Shown: one piece after another, positions 55,473-64,000 of the stretch
How the letters are laid out: each line of letters begins with the position of its first letter
Numbering within the stretch: the first letter of the stretch is position 1
NCBI RefSeq assembly: GCF_014172405.1
Contig: NZ_WNXC01000001.1
Coordinates: 1,178,001 to 1,242,000, forward strand
Direction of reading: 5' to 3'
Source: Pedobacter gandavensis
Lineage (GTDB): Bacteria; Bacteroidota; Bacteroidia; Sphingobacteriales; Sphingobacteriaceae
DNA length: 64,000 nt
The notes under the pieces: generated by a model
What the model was told of the DNA's origin: nothing
What the model saw: only the letters and a program-made list of their open reading frames with translations
Database searches by the model: none
Position numbers and translations under genes: made by a program

Positions 55473-56096
55473 ATGGAAAATAACCTAAGCATTTCAAGAC
55501 GCAGCCTAATTCAACATATTGCATTGGCTACAATTGGTATCGGACTTCCAAAGTTTAACTTTGGCATAGAAGAAAACACACTCTCCCCCTTTTATCTTCC
55601 CCCACAGCCTCCTCTACAACCTGGACCAGGAGGGATTGATATACGAACCTGGGTAAAGAGTGCACAAACAAACCGGCAGTTCTCCTGCGTAGAAACAGCG
55701 GTTGCAGCCCGAAAAATGGGGCCGACTCCACATATCCACAAAGACCTGGATGAGTTGATGCTGGTACTGGAAGGAACAGCTACGGTGATCGTAAATGGCA
55801 AGGTAGATGAAATTCAAACTGGTGGATGGCATTTCAGGCCGAGAAATATGGAACATACATTTTGGAACAGCTCTGAAAAACCACTTCGCTTCATTGACAT
55901 GTACTTCAACCAAAACTTTGAAGACTTCCTGGAAGAACTCTTTCACCAGATTTTCCCCGAAATGATGAGGAAACACCTGAGCCCTGCAGATCCACAAATT
56001 GCTAAACGGCTAAAAAACCTGGATCAGCGGTTTGGCGTAACGACCTTCCCTGAGAAGAGGCAGCCAATCATTGACAAATACGGGCTAATAGGATGA
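55473..56096 (+). CDS. Cupin-domain protein with Tat-like signal
   Basis: 207 residues. The N terminus (SISRRSLIQHIALATIGIGL) has the RR and hydrophobic core of a Tat-type signal. The cupin follows: THHIHKDLDELMLVLEG-like metal motif seen as GPTPHIHKDLDELMLVLEGT and the second motif GGWHFRPRNMEHTFWNSSEK, with His residues suited to a metal. Catalytic activity unknown. Divergent from hxlR and probably its target. Confidence 0.88.
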   Translation: MENNLSISRRSLIQHIALATIGIGLPKFNFGIEENTLSPFYLPPQPPLQPGPGGIDIRTWVKSAQTNRQFSCVETAVAARKMGPTPHIHKDLDELMLVLEGTATVIVNGKVDEIQTGGWHFRPRNMEHTFWNSSEKPLRFIDMYFNQNFEDFLEELFHQIFPEMMRKHLSPADPQIAKRLKNLDQRFGVTTFPEKRQPIIDKYGLIG

Positions 56097-56118
56097 CCAT
56101 ATCGGTCATCCCTAAAAA

Positions 56119-57378
56119 TTATGGAGTTATCCAGGTTAAAATGAAACTATGGTACCCATCAGTAAAACGATAATGAACATCAATCCCTGATCTATCGCAA
56201 ATCTGCTTGATGATGGAGAGGCCGAGACCATTGCTTGAACTATGCTGATTTTCTTTATAAAACCTGGTAAAAAGCGCTGCCTCTTCAAGTTTTGCTCCAT
56301 TACCAGAATTGGTAATTTCCAACACGTCTGCATGTAGCGCGATTTTCAGATCGCCTCGATCATAATTATGATTCCCCGCATTACTTAAAAGATTATTCAA
56401 CAAAACATCTACGAGATCATGATTAGCCTCAAGGGTTGAGTCATTTAAATCAACTACTACTTGTAAAGCCTTTCCTTCCCATAGTTCATGAAATTGTGAA
56501 AACTTTTCCTGTAGCTTCTCTTTCATATCAATCTTTTCAATCCCGGAGAACTGATCATTTTCTATTTTCGCGAGCAACAATAAGGAATGATTTAACTTGC
56601 TAAGTCTGCGAATTCCAGTGTAGATACTTGAAATCTCCATACTTTGGCTTTCTGATAGGTTTTCCGCTTGTATCATTACATCCAGCTTAGACCTGATGAT
56701 GGCTAGTGGAGTCTGGATTTCATGGGCCGCATTCTCTGTAAATTCCTTTAATACGTTATAATCCTCTCCTATGCTACTCATCAATTTGGTAAGACTGGCA
56801 TTCATAAAGGAGAACTCTTCGATCTCAGTAACAGGTAATTTCGGCACAACATTACTCCCCAATTTATACGTTCTCAGCACACTCATTGCAGTGTAAAATG
56901 GTCTCCAGAGCCTTCCCAATATCCAATAATTGAAAATTAGCGAAGATACAATCACCAGCAACAACATGCCCAATGTAGTGAATGCGATCACATTGGTGAG
57001 CATTTTAGTACCTTCAATAGGAATGCAGATCTTGACCTGATATAGTTGTCCTTTAACTTTTTGTGTAAATAACAATTGCCGAAAAACACCATAAGCATGC
57101 TCTTCAGCATCATAAAGCTTAACAGTACTGTATACTTTATCCTGAGCCTTATTAATTTTATGATAACTGACCAATACTTCCTCAATATTTTCAAAGACAG
57201 GCAAAGCGCCATTTATACTCAAGTATTTCTCCATCCTAACTTCGTATTCTCCAAGCGCTTCATCAAGCTCAGCAATCAGCATGTTGCTGATTAATAAGTA
57301 ATAGATAAGACCTGATATCACGAATACCAAGCTCATTACCGCGAGGTTCAGCCTACTATATTTGGTAAATAGTTTCAT
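56119..57378 (-). CDS. Sensor histidine kinase (OmpR-type partner)
   Basis: 419 residues: two membrane helices (residues about 12-30 and 137-157) around a small periplasmic domain, then HisKA with TENAAHEIQTPLAIIRSKLD, the N box DVLLNNLLSNAGNHN and G box SNGLGLSIIKQICDRSG. The F box (LFTRFYKEN) is present. It should sense an envelope signal and phosphorylate the regulator encoded just upstream (10-bp gap). Confidence 0.95.
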   Translation of the reverse strand: MKLFTKYSRLNLAVMSLVFVISGLIYYLLISNMLIAELDEALGEYEVRMEKYLSINGALPVFENIEEVLVSYHKINKAQDKVYSTVKLYDAEEHAYGVFRQLLFTQKVKGQLYQVKICIPIEGTKMLTNVIAFTTLGMLLLVIVSSLIFNYWILGRLWRPFYTAMSVLRTYKLGSNVVPKLPVTEIEEFSFMNASLTKLMSSIGEDYNVLKEFTENAAHEIQTPLAIIRSKLDVMIQAENLSESQSMEISSIYTGIRRLSKLNHSLLLLAKIENDQFSGIEKIDMKEKLQEKFSQFHELWEGKALQVVVDLNDSTLEANHDLVDVLLNNLLSNAGNHNYDRGDLKIALHADVLEITNSGNGAKLEEAALFTRFYKENQHSSSNGLGLSIIKQICDRSGIDVHYRFTDGYHSFILTWITP

Positions 57379-57388
57379 TTACTGGATT

Positions 57389-58069
57389 TTAGAGCGTTAC
57401 TTTAAACTTATAGCCCATGCCGTAAATCACTTTTATATAATCCGGGCATCCGGCCTGTATAATTTTCTTTCTCAAGTTCTTAATGTGTGAATAGATAAAA
57501 TCGTAATTATCTGCCAGATCAATATCTTCACCCCAGAGGTGCTCAACGATTGCTGCTTTTGTAACTACTTTATTTTGGTTACTCAATAAATAAAGAAGCA
57601 GTTCATATTCTTTTCTGGTTAATGCTATTTCATGACCACTAACTATTAACATTTTATCTTGGATATCAAGTATCAGCTGATCAACAACAATCTGATTACG
57701 GCCGTTAAAGCTTTTTCTTCTGATAATTGCAGAAACTCTTGCCGCTAACTCCGGTAAATGAAATGGCTTTGAAAGGTAATCATCAGCTCCAAGATTCAAG
57801 CCATTCACCTTATCATCCATTGAATTTCTGGCACTTATAATCAAAACACCTTCTGCCTTATTCATACGTTTTAATTCTCTAAGTATATCAAGGCCATTCC
57901 CATTTGGGAGCGTAATATCCAATAGAATGCAGGAGTATTCATTGAGATGTATTTTCTCCATTGCCGTATGATAATCATAGGCCATTTCGCAAATAAACTT
58001 TTCAGAACCCAGATATTTTCTAATACTCTCTGAAAGTTCCCTTTCATCTTCTACAATTAAAATTTTCAT
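57389..58069 (-). CDS. OmpR/PhoB-family response regulator
   Basis: 226 residues: receiver with VEDERELSES, phosphoacceptor Asp51 in CILLDITLPNGNG and Lys in YLSKPFHLPE, then a winged helix (IALTRKEYELLLYLLSNQNK, IYSHIKNLRKKIIQAG, IYGMGYKF). First gene of a two-gene operon with the kinase. Its targets are not evident; the divergent sterol-desaturase-type gene lies 140 bp away and is a candidate. Confidence 0.95.
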   Translation of the reverse strand: MKILIVEDERELSESIRKYLGSEKFICEMAYDYHTAMEKIHLNEYSCILLDITLPNGNGLDILRELKRMNKAEGVLIISARNSMDDKVNGLNLGADDYLSKPFHLPELAARVSAIIRRKSFNGRNQIVVDQLILDIQDKMLIVSGHEIALTRKEYELLLYLLSNQNKVVTKAAIVEHLWGEDIDLADNYDFIYSHIKNLRKKIIQAGCPDYIKVIYGMGYKFKVTL

Positions 58070-58208
58070 CTATAGGCAAAATAAGAGGCAATGCTGTTTT
58101 CTTTCTGAAGTTATCCTATCGTAGGAAGTAAAAATGCGAACTAACTAAGCGCTACAGAAATTAATCAGTTTTGGATGGTACTATCGCATAAAATAAACAA
58201 CCCAAACC

Positions 58209-59024
58209 GTGCAAGCACTTCTTCATTCTTTATGGAATAACCATAGTACCTTATTACAAATTTTCTTATTTCTAGGTGTAATCATACTGATATGGGTCGC
58301 AGAATTACATAATGCATTGGTAGATGCAAAGGAAAAGTGGCGCCATAGTCGTGTAAACCTCCTTTTTATCACCACTGCTCTTCCAATTCAACTATCTCTA
58401 TCGGCCTTAGTCATATTGGTTTCAGGTTGGGTAACTATTCATCATTGGGGACTGTTGTATTTACTACCTGGCACTACCTATGGCTGGCTGAAATACCTCA
58501 TCGCATTTCTCCTACTAGATTTTTGCGAATATGTTTATCACGTATTGATGCATAAGACTCCCAAGTTCTGGAACTTTCATCTGATTCATCATTCTGATGA
58601 AGAAGTAGATGTATCTACAACATTACGTGAGCATCCATGCGAAACTTTTATCCGGGTCTGTTTTCTAATGGTCTGGGTATTCTTGTCAGGGGCATCAATA
58701 GGCGTGCTTTTACTAAGACAAACCATACAAACTGTGGCAAACCTAACTGCGCATTCCAACTACAAAATCCCGGTCAAAATTGAGCGTATTTGTCAATTGT
58801 TATTTATCACACCAAGGCTTCATCAAGTGCATCATCACTTTGAATTACCTTATACTGACTGCAATTATGGAGATGTATTTTGCATATGGGATAGGTTATT
58901 TGGGACTTATCGAGAAATGCCTGAAGAAGATATTAAATTTGGAGTAGACAATTACCAGAACTATTCAAGTTCCGATTTTAAAGCCCTTATTCAACATCCA
59001 TTTCTAGAAAAGAAGAACAAATGA
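58209..59024 (+). CDS. Sterol desaturase/fatty-acid hydroxylase family protein
   Basis: 271 residues, membrane-bound di-iron oxygenase of the FA_hydroxylase family. The three His clusters are seen: HVLMHKTPKFWNFH, LIHHSDEEVDVSTTLREHP and the third, HQVHHHFELPYTDCNYGDVF, amid about four hydrophobic segments. It hydroxylates or desaturates a lipid. Divergent from the two-component operon, 140 bp away, and stands alone. Confidence 0.92.
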   Translation: MQALLHSLWNNHSTLLQIFLFLGVIILIWVAELHNALVDAKEKWRHSRVNLLFITTALPIQLSLSALVILVSGWVTIHHWGLLYLLPGTTYGWLKYLIAFLLLDFCEYVYHVLMHKTPKFWNFHLIHHSDEEVDVSTTLREHPCETFIRVCFLMVWVFLSGASIGVLLLRQTIQTVANLTAHSNYKIPVKIERICQLLFITPRLHQVHHHFELPYTDCNYGDVFCIWDRLFGTYREMPEEDIKFGVDNYQNYSSSDFKALIQHPFLEKKNK

Positions 59025-59087
59025 TCGTACCCTCAAAATTCGCCTTGCAAATGTCGACGGTACAAATCACCTCCTCTAAAAATCACC

Positions 59088-59507
59088 TTATTTAACGGGA
59101 TTTCCTTTGGCATCAAAAATAACATCCTTACCGTTTATCTCAGCTTCATAGGTAATCTCTCCATTGGTTCTGGTGATTTTGGCGGCTTCTTTGATCTTTA
59201 CTCCTTTATAATGCGAGGCGATGTAATTACGAGCCTCAGCCGGTAATTCTGTGGGCATGATAGCGACTTCAGATTCAGTCATCATCCCATTAAGGGTATA
59301 AAGCTCAGAAGTTTTTTTACCGTTTAACTTAAAGCCAGCTTCATAATTTGTTTTTTCCTTCTCCCAGGATACAGATTTCAGATCCGGATGTGCCTTCGCG
59401 AATGCAGTCTTCACTGCAGATGGAACCTTTGATGCAGCCAACTGCTGCGCATTGGCGGTAATTGTTAAGCCGACCAACCCGGCAATTAAAATCATTACTT
59501 TTTTCAT
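59088..59507 (-). CDS. Secreted PepSY-like (DUF2874-type) protein
   Basis: 139 residues: signal peptide (MILIAGLVGLTITANAQQ) and two repeats of the PepSY-like fold (SAVKTAFAKAHPDLKSVSWE, EARNYIASHYKGVKIKEAAK; each with a YEA element). Periplasmic, possibly an inhibitor or binding protein; function unknown. Confidence 0.9.
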   Translation of the reverse strand: MKKVMILIAGLVGLTITANAQQLAASKVPSAVKTAFAKAHPDLKSVSWEKEKTNYEAGFKLNGKKTSELYTLNGMMTESEVAIMPTELPAEARNYIASHYKGVKIKEAAKITRTNGEITYEAEINGKDVIFDAKGNPVK

Positions 59508-59821
59508 ATGATTACATTTTTACACCAAGATAAAAGTCAATTTTGGAGAATTTCTGGATTATAACATGATCCATTTTAAATCCAAGTTTAACCGTTCCTC
59601 TTCTATTTCGTTCGCCTTAAATCACATGAGCCAGGAATTGTAGCAATCGGCTATAATTATTGGATTGATCGATGATAAAAATTACGAATAATAATTCGGC
59701 CTTCTATTACATGTAAGTCAACCAGTTAAGATCAATCATTGCATTAAAGTAAAATTAATCTGTTGTTAAAATGAAAAGTATGCAGAATTTTTATACTTTT
59801 GCACTCCTCCGAAAGGAGAAT
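59508..59821. other. Intergenic region before tRNA-Lys copy 2
   Basis: 314 bp without a convincing coding frame, AT-rich. It contains the -7 element TACTTTTG (59794-59801) of the tRNA. No other site was recognised. Confidence 0.55.
59794..59801 (+). promoter_or_regulatory. -7 element TACTTTTG of second tRNA-Lys gene
   Basis: TAnnTTTG match 20 bp before the tRNA, followed by TTTTGCACTCC as at the first copy. Confidence 0.7.
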
Positions 59822-59894
59822 GATTCCGTAGCTCAGCTGGTAGAGCATTACACTTTTAATGTAGTGGTCCTGGGTTCGAATCCCAGCGGGATCA
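59822..59894 (+). tRNA. tRNA-Lys (anticodon TTT), copy 2
   Basis: Base-for-base identical to 50987-51059 over 73 nt, anticodon loop CTTTTAA. Together the copies form a direct repeat around an 8.8-kb segment. Confidence 0.98.
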
Positions 59895-59896
59895 CC

Positions 59897-59930
59897 AAAA
59901 GGCCTTTAATCATATGATTGAAGGCCTTTT
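59897..59930 (+). terminator. Terminator after tRNA-Lys copy 2
   Basis: AAAAGGCCTTTAATCAT and ATGATTGAAGGCCTTTT form a 17-bp stem with one mismatch and a T-run, starting two bases after the tRNA. Confidence 0.92.
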
Positions 59931-60120
59931 TTCTTTTCATGCGATACCAAAATTTGCATAAATCATCCTATAAATTGAGTGATTCGGTGATTAAATTGAA
60001 GCTTCCTCTACTCAGCAAATAAACCAGCACCAAAGAATATTATCAATCGATTCACCTTCAAACCGCACCTCCTTACCCTTCAGTAATTTTTAGGACAAAA
60101 ACAACAAACGACAATAGTCC

Positions 60121-60155
60121 TGACATACTGTTGTCACAACGCCGTTTTAATTTTG
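60121..60155 (+). promoter_or_regulatory. 16-bp interrupted palindrome plus TAnnTTTG promoter of VOC gene
   Basis: TGACATACTGTTGTCA (60121-60136) is identical to 23084-23099 and stands 11 bp before TAATTTTG (60148-60155), the same spacing as in the DinB promoter. The VOC start lies 46 bp after the -7 element. See the linked finding. Confidence 0.75.
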
Positions 60156-60201
60156 TGCTATAAATTAATTTGAAAACAGTTAAACAAACTACCCTAAAAT
60201 T

Positions 60202-60597
60202 ATGAATCTGGTATCTATAAGAATTATTACGGCCGACATTAAACGATTAGTTCATTTTTTTGAGAAGGCGACAGGGGTAACTGCAAAATGGTCAACAGAC
60301 GACTTTGCAGAGCTCATTACGAGCTCTTTTACCTTGGCAATTGGAAGCACCCGAACATTAGCTTTCTTTGGCGAAGGAGTTGCTCAACCAGCCGCTAACA
60401 AAAGTATAATCATAGAATTTCTCGTTGAGAATGTGGATGATGATTACAGGAGAATCAAAGTGTTAACTACTGATGTCGTTCAAAAGCCCACAACAATGCC
60501 TTGGGGTAACCGGTCATTACTATTTCGTGACCCAGACGGTAATTTAATTAACTTCTTCACACCGGTAAGCGCAGAAGCCATCAAAAAATTCTTTTAG
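60202..60597 (+). CDS. VOC-family (glyoxalase/bleomycin-resistance fold) protein
   Basis: 131 residues of the VOC superfamily: the first beta-alpha module VSIRIITADIKRLVHFFEKA, then SFTLAIGSTRTLAFFGEG and the second module IIIEFLVENVDDDYRRIKVL, ending LLFRDPDGNLINFFTPV. The last string is the hallmark end of the fold. Glu and His ligands are not all clear, so it may bind rather than turn over its substrate. It shares its operator with DinB and rhodanese genes 37 kb away. Confidence 0.9.
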   Translation: MNLVSIRIITADIKRLVHFFEKATGVTAKWSTDDFAELITSSFTLAIGSTRTLAFFGEGVAQPAANKSIIIEFLVENVDDDYRRIKVLTTDVVQKPTTMPWGNRSLLFRDPDGNLINFFTPVSAEAIKKFF

Positions 60598-60611
60598 ATA
60601 CAGAACAGGCA

Positions 60612-60719
60612 TTAAAGACTTTTTTTTCTAACCCAGGTGTAAAAATTAGTAATTACAATTGCTAATAATGCAGGCATAATTACTGCAGAACCATAATTCA
60701 ACGATAATTGGTAAGTCAT
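60612..60719 (-). other. 35-codon membrane-type open frame, possible remnant
   Basis: Minus-strand frame MTYQLSLNYGSAVIMPALLA, then IVITNFYTWVRKKSL and a stop; it reads like the last helix and basic end of a membrane transporter. It could be a small protein or the remains of a lost gene. No start signal is seen. Confidence 0.3.
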
Positions 60720-60875
60720 TCCGTGGTAGGGTTATTTCATAGTCTAACTGCTATTTCGCAGTAAACAACAAGATGAAATGGTATTATTGCAGAATAATAA
60801 GTCATATACGTCATCTGCTCAATGAGGCCAAACGCAATGGATCGCTTTAAGTTCTTTTGTTTAAATCTTAAAAAC

Positions 60876-63575
60876 ATGAAACAGAAAAAACTTTTAAGCC
60901 TTGGAATAATACTGTTGCTCGCGCTTTCACAACTCTTCGCTCAAAAGCAACATCCCACAATGGCGCTCAAATCAGGAGATTGGTTCGAAACAGATATGCG
61001 AATTCGTAATGTAGCGCAGACCTTCGACTATAACTTTAATGTTAGGTATGAGCTCTTAAGTAAAATGTCAAATGGGAATTTGGTATTTAAAGTCACTCTT
61101 GAACGAATGAGATTAAAATATGCTGATGCAAAAAATACTTGGTTGGGATATGACTCTCACTACCCACCCTATTTAGAAAACAGAAAAAAAAATCTAACTA
61201 AACAAGTTTATGAAATAACAGCTGATAGCCATGGGAAAATATTAACACTGAAGTCATTATCGACTGCTCAAAAGATTAACTTCTTATCAATTGAGGGTAA
61301 AACAACGTCTTCTACTCCAAAAACAGAATTGTCAGCTGATAGGGTTTTCCCAATTGCACATTTAAAACAAATTTCTGAGACCATAATAATTTCGCTGATT
61401 GCCGGTAAGGATCTGGCTAAAACATTAGACTTGCCTAACTCCACTGGCGCGAATGACATTGCAAATCCGGTTTTAGAATCGGCCTCTTTCAAATTTCCAA
61501 AAAATGCACTTATCGAAGGTATAATCACCAATTTACCTAAGGCAGATAGCATTTACGAAATTCATCATGAGATTTTTAAGTTTAATAATGATGGTTCTTT
61601 TCGTGCCAATATTTTGGCAGGTTTAAATTCAAGGCGCAGGTTTATTTTTGGTGAGTTTGATCACTATAAAACCTTCAGTGTCCTTTTGGAACCCTTAGAC
61701 ACGCTGATCATTAAAGCGGATGCACTAGATTTTGACAACACCCTTTCTTTTGCAGGAAATGCAGCAGCTAAAGCCTCACTAAGTAAAGATTTGGTATCTG
61801 TTTTTAACCACCAATGGGTTAATGAAAGTAATTATCGTTCAAAATCACTAGAAGAATTTTTATCTTTTCAAAAACAGGGGCAAAAAGATTTTGATGGTAT
61901 TATAAACAAGTACAAGAACCGTGTTTCTCCAGAAATTTTAAACTATTGCAGAACTGACTTTAAGTATGTGCAGGCTGGGACGAAACTGATGTACCTCTCT
62001 GAATACCGTAAACAACTAAAACCGAAAATCCCTTTTGATGAGTTCCCTAAAGCGTTCTTTAAAAGTATTGATACATTGCCGGTTTTTATGAGTGGTTTAG
62101 ACGGTGGTCTTTATTACAATTATTATCTAACTTGGTTACTCTCCTATCAGAAAACAAAATTAGGTATGGTCAATGCCGACCAGTATGGCTTCTATACTGA
62201 TTTTGCAACCGCTTTGGCCTCTTTCGAAGGATTTCCCTTATATTTTTCCATTTATCAATCCTTAAAAAAAGAGCTTCACAAAAGCGAAGTGGAAAGTACA
62301 GAAAGGCTGAAAAGTTATTATGAAGATTTCATCCATAATTGTGGCGATTCTACCCTTACAAATCGACTCAAAGAGATTTGGACACAAGCAAGACAATGGT
62401 TGCCCGGAAATCCAAGCCCGATTAAGAAACTCTTTTTACAAGACGGAAGCGCTCTTGAGCTTGCCAAATTTAAAGGAAAGCCATTGGTATTAATTGTGAA
62501 CAATAATAATCCCGATGTTTTAAAAGGCTTTATAGAGCTTATAAAAAAACAAAAAGGTAGTCAGGTTCATTTTGTTATCGCACAGAGTTTGTCCTCAGTG
62601 GAGAAAAGTACCGTTGATCAAAAACTGAGGGAACTACCCAACGTCACTTATGTCGTATTAAGTGATGACGGAAACAAACAAAAGAATTTTGACCTTTATT
62701 ATCTGCAGACTAAGGTATTTACATTTACTTCCGACTTTAGGGTTATATCCAGTTACTTGTTTGATGAATCACCCGATGAACATCAAGTTGTAGAGGAAAT
62801 GATAAAAAATGCAATAGATTCGAGTGTAATGACCAAGGAGCAAAAGGCATCATTAATCAATACTTTAGGGTGGAGCATTTGCTCCGCTCTACTTACTTCA
62901 GTAATCGTATTTTCGGTATATAGAGCAAGAATTTCCGGCCAAAAGAAGAAGACCTTACTAAAGAACAAAATCAAGGATTTAGAAATCAAAGCAATACGCT
63001 CACAGATGAACCCACATTTCATGTTCAATGCTTTAAACTCCATACAATCCCTGATTAACAATCATCAGTATAAAGAAGCTAATATTTATCTGGAGAAATT
63101 CTCCTTGCTGATGCGAAGGGTTCTGAACAATTCAGAGAAAAGCTTCGTATCACTATCAGATGAGCTAGATGCAATCACACTCTATTGCGAGCTGGAGCAG
63201 CTGCGCTTTAACTTTAAATACGAAATTGAAGTCTCTCCTGAAGTGAATACCCAATTGTTGGAAATTCCAGGTATGATCATTCAACCGCTTGTAGAAAATT
63301 CAATACTACATGGTTTGGCCCAAAAGGGAGATACAGGACGCCTTGTTATTCATATTAGTTGTGATCAGAAATACCTTAAGATTATAATCACAGACAATGG
63401 CACTGGCTTAAAAGAAAATAAAGCTGAGGGCAATAAAAGCTTTGGATTAAAGCTGGTAAAAGAACGACTAATCCTGCTCAGCGCCAATGGAAATGTAGGA
63501 AACTTACATTTAAGTAGTATTTTAGCCGAAAATGAGAACGGCGTTACTGCTGTATTAACTATTCCAATAGATTAA
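60876..63575 (+). CDS. LytS-type sensor kinase with TlpA-like, redox-dead thioredoxin-fold sensor
   Basis: 899 residues from ATG 60876. Signal peptide (LLSLGIILLLALSQLFAQ), a large periplasmic part whose middle matches Bacteroidota TlpA proteins (LEPLDTLIIKADALDFDNTL, then FAGNAAAKASLSKDLV) and a thioredoxin-like domain at about 510-640: SALELAKFKGKPLVLIVN, followed by NNNPDVLKG where WCxxC would be. One helix at about 665-685, then the His_kinase core QMNPHFMFNALNSIQSLINN (His714), PLVENSILHGL and FGLKLVKERLILL. It shares TAATG with the LytTR regulator gene. ATG 60822 would add 18 residues before the signal. Confidence 0.88.
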   Translation: MKQKKLLSLGIILLLALSQLFAQKQHPTMALKSGDWFETDMRIRNVAQTFDYNFNVRYELLSKMSNGNLVFKVTLERMRLKYADAKNTWLGYDSHYPPYLENRKKNLTKQVYEITADSHGKILTLKSLSTAQKINFLSIEGKTTSSTPKTELSADRVFPIAHLKQISETIIISLIAGKDLAKTLDLPNSTGANDIANPVLESASFKFPKNALIEGIITNLPKADSIYEIHHEIFKFNNDGSFRANILAGLNSRRRFIFGEFDHYKTFSVLLEPLDTLIIKADALDFDNTLSFAGNAAAKASLSKDLVSVFNHQWVNESNYRSKSLEEFLSFQKQGQKDFDGIINKYKNRVSPEILNYCRTDFKYVQAGTKLMYLSEYRKQLKPKIPFDEFPKAFFKSIDTLPVFMSGLDGGLYYNYYLTWLLSYQKTKLGMVNADQYGFYTDFATALASFEGFPLYFSIYQSLKKELHKSEVESTERLKSYYEDFIHNCGDSTLTNRLKEIWTQARQWLPGNPSPIKKLFLQDGSALELAKFKGKPLVLIVNNNNPDVLKGFIELIKKQKGSQVHFVIAQSLSSVEKSTVDQKLRELPNVTYVVLSDDGNKQKNFDLYYLQTKVFTFTSDFRVISSYLFDESPDEHQVVEEMIKNAIDSSVMTKEQKASLINTLGWSICSALLTSVIVFSVYRARISGQKKKTLLKNKIKDLEIKAIRSQMNPHFMFNALNSIQSLINNHQYKEANIYLEKFSLLMRRVLNNSEKSFVSLSDELDAITLYCELEQLRFNFKYEIEVSPEVNTQLLEIPGMIIQPLVENSILHGLAQKGDTGRLVIHISCDQKYLKIIITDNGTGLKENKAEGNKSFGLKLVKERLILLSANGNVGNLHLSSILAENENGVTAVLTIPID

Positions 63576-64000
63576 TGAGAATCTTAAAAGCAATATTGAT
63601 TGACGATGAATTGAAAAGCAGAATTAACTTACGTCAGTTGTTGCTGGAATATTGCCCAAATGTAGAAATCATCGCCGAAGCGGGCTCCGCTGTTGAAGCA
63701 ATTAAATTAATTAGAGAATTAAACCCTGATTTACTTTTTCTAGATATAGAAATGGGAGAAGTTTCTGGGTTCGACTTATTAAAATTATTAAATGGTCAGC
63801 AGAAATTTGAAGTTATTTTTGTTACCGCTTTTGACAAATATGGGATACAGGCAGTTAAAGCATGCGCTATAGATTACCTGCTTAAGCCGATTAATATTTT
63901 GGAACTGAGCAATGCCGTTGAAAAAGCAACACTCCAAATTAATCCCATAAAAGAAAATGAAAGGTTAAAGGAGTTGGTTGCTAATATAGACAGAGGAGAG
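63575..64000 (+). CDS. LytTR-type response regulator, 3' truncated by window end
   Basis: 142 residues visible: receiver with ILIDDELKSR, phosphoacceptor Asp57 in LLFLDIEMGEVSG, Thr in FVTAFDKYG and Lys in YLLKPINI. The DNA-binding LytTR domain lies beyond the window. The ATG overlaps the kinase stop by one base (TAATG), so translation is coupled; it is the partner of the TlpA-fold sensor kinase. Confidence 0.93.
   Translation, partial: MRILKAILIDDELKSRINLRQLLLEYCPNVEIIAEAGSAVEAIKLIRELNPDLLFLDIEMGEVSGFDLLKLLNGQQKFEVIFVTAFDKYGIQAVKACAIDYLLKPINILELSNAVEKATLQINPIKENERLKELVANIDRGE

Larger units (their letters stand above)
59895..60201. other. Region between tRNA-Lys copy 2 and the VOC gene
   Basis: 307 bp. 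It contains the tRNA terminator (59897-59930) and the 16-bp palindrome plus -7 element before the VOC gene (60121-60155). Nothing coding was found. Confidence 0.55.

Overview
The window is a low-GC, gene-dense piece of a Bacteroidota chromosome, most likely from the Sphingobacteriaceae (Pedobacter-like). The taxonomy is inferred from gene content: a hybrid two-component regulator of the HTCS type, a SusC/SusD pair with a DUF3823 lipoprotein, two LytS/LytTR-type pairs, many TlpA, AraC and FtsX family genes, and promoters with the Bacteroidota -7 element TAnnTTTG. No phage, transposase, integrase, rRNA or CRISPR array was seen.

Layout. 0-9.8 kb: the 3' part of an HTCS, a cytochrome b561/VIT1 pair, MsrB, a short endonuclease V with an unknown partner, then a LytS-type kinase and its LytTR regulator split by a reversed NeuD-like acetyltransferase. 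10-17.4 kb: a serine beta-lactamase-like enzyme, a frameshifted gene, a PAS-LuxR regulator, a CoiA-like nuclease, two AraC regulators and a TlpA-type lipid-or-periplasm-facing thiol oxidoreductase. 17.5-27 kb: a small XRE protein, an eRF1-like protein, an FtsX permease, a divergent NeuA-like protein, a 2OG-Fe(II) oxygenase, a divergent rhodanese/DinB pair beside a WYL regulator, DUF4287, a cyclophilin and a Gfo/Idh/MocA oxidoreductase. 27.3-32.4 kb: a tight TetR-ABC-HlyD-TolC exporter operon. 32.4-46 kb: DUF2141, an SDR, a chromate transporter, a TonB-dependent receptor, an erythromycin-esterase-like protein and the SusC-SusD-DUF3823 operon. 46-51 kb: an S74-tail protein and the glpD-glpK operon. 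51-59.9 kb: two identical tRNA-Lys(TTT) genes that bracket an 8.8-kb set of stress-type accessory genes, including a MBL/beta-CASP gene with a large internal deletion, an HxlR/cupin divergent pair, an OmpR-type two-component system and a sterol-desaturase-family enzyme. 60-64 kb: a VOC-fold protein and a sensor kinase whose extracytoplasmic half looks like a redox-dead TlpA protein, followed by its LytTR regulator, which is cut by the window end.

How parts work together. The best new signal is a regulatory one: an identical 16-bp interrupted palindrome lies exactly 11 bp upstream of a TAnnTTTG element both at the DinB/rhodanese promoter (next to the WYL regulator gene) and at the VOC promoter 37 kb away, suggesting one regulon. 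The exporter operon carries a perfect 17-bp palindrome overlapping its own -7 element, and its ABC ATPase has unusual signature and Walker B motifs. The TlpA-fold sensor kinase is the most unusual single protein.
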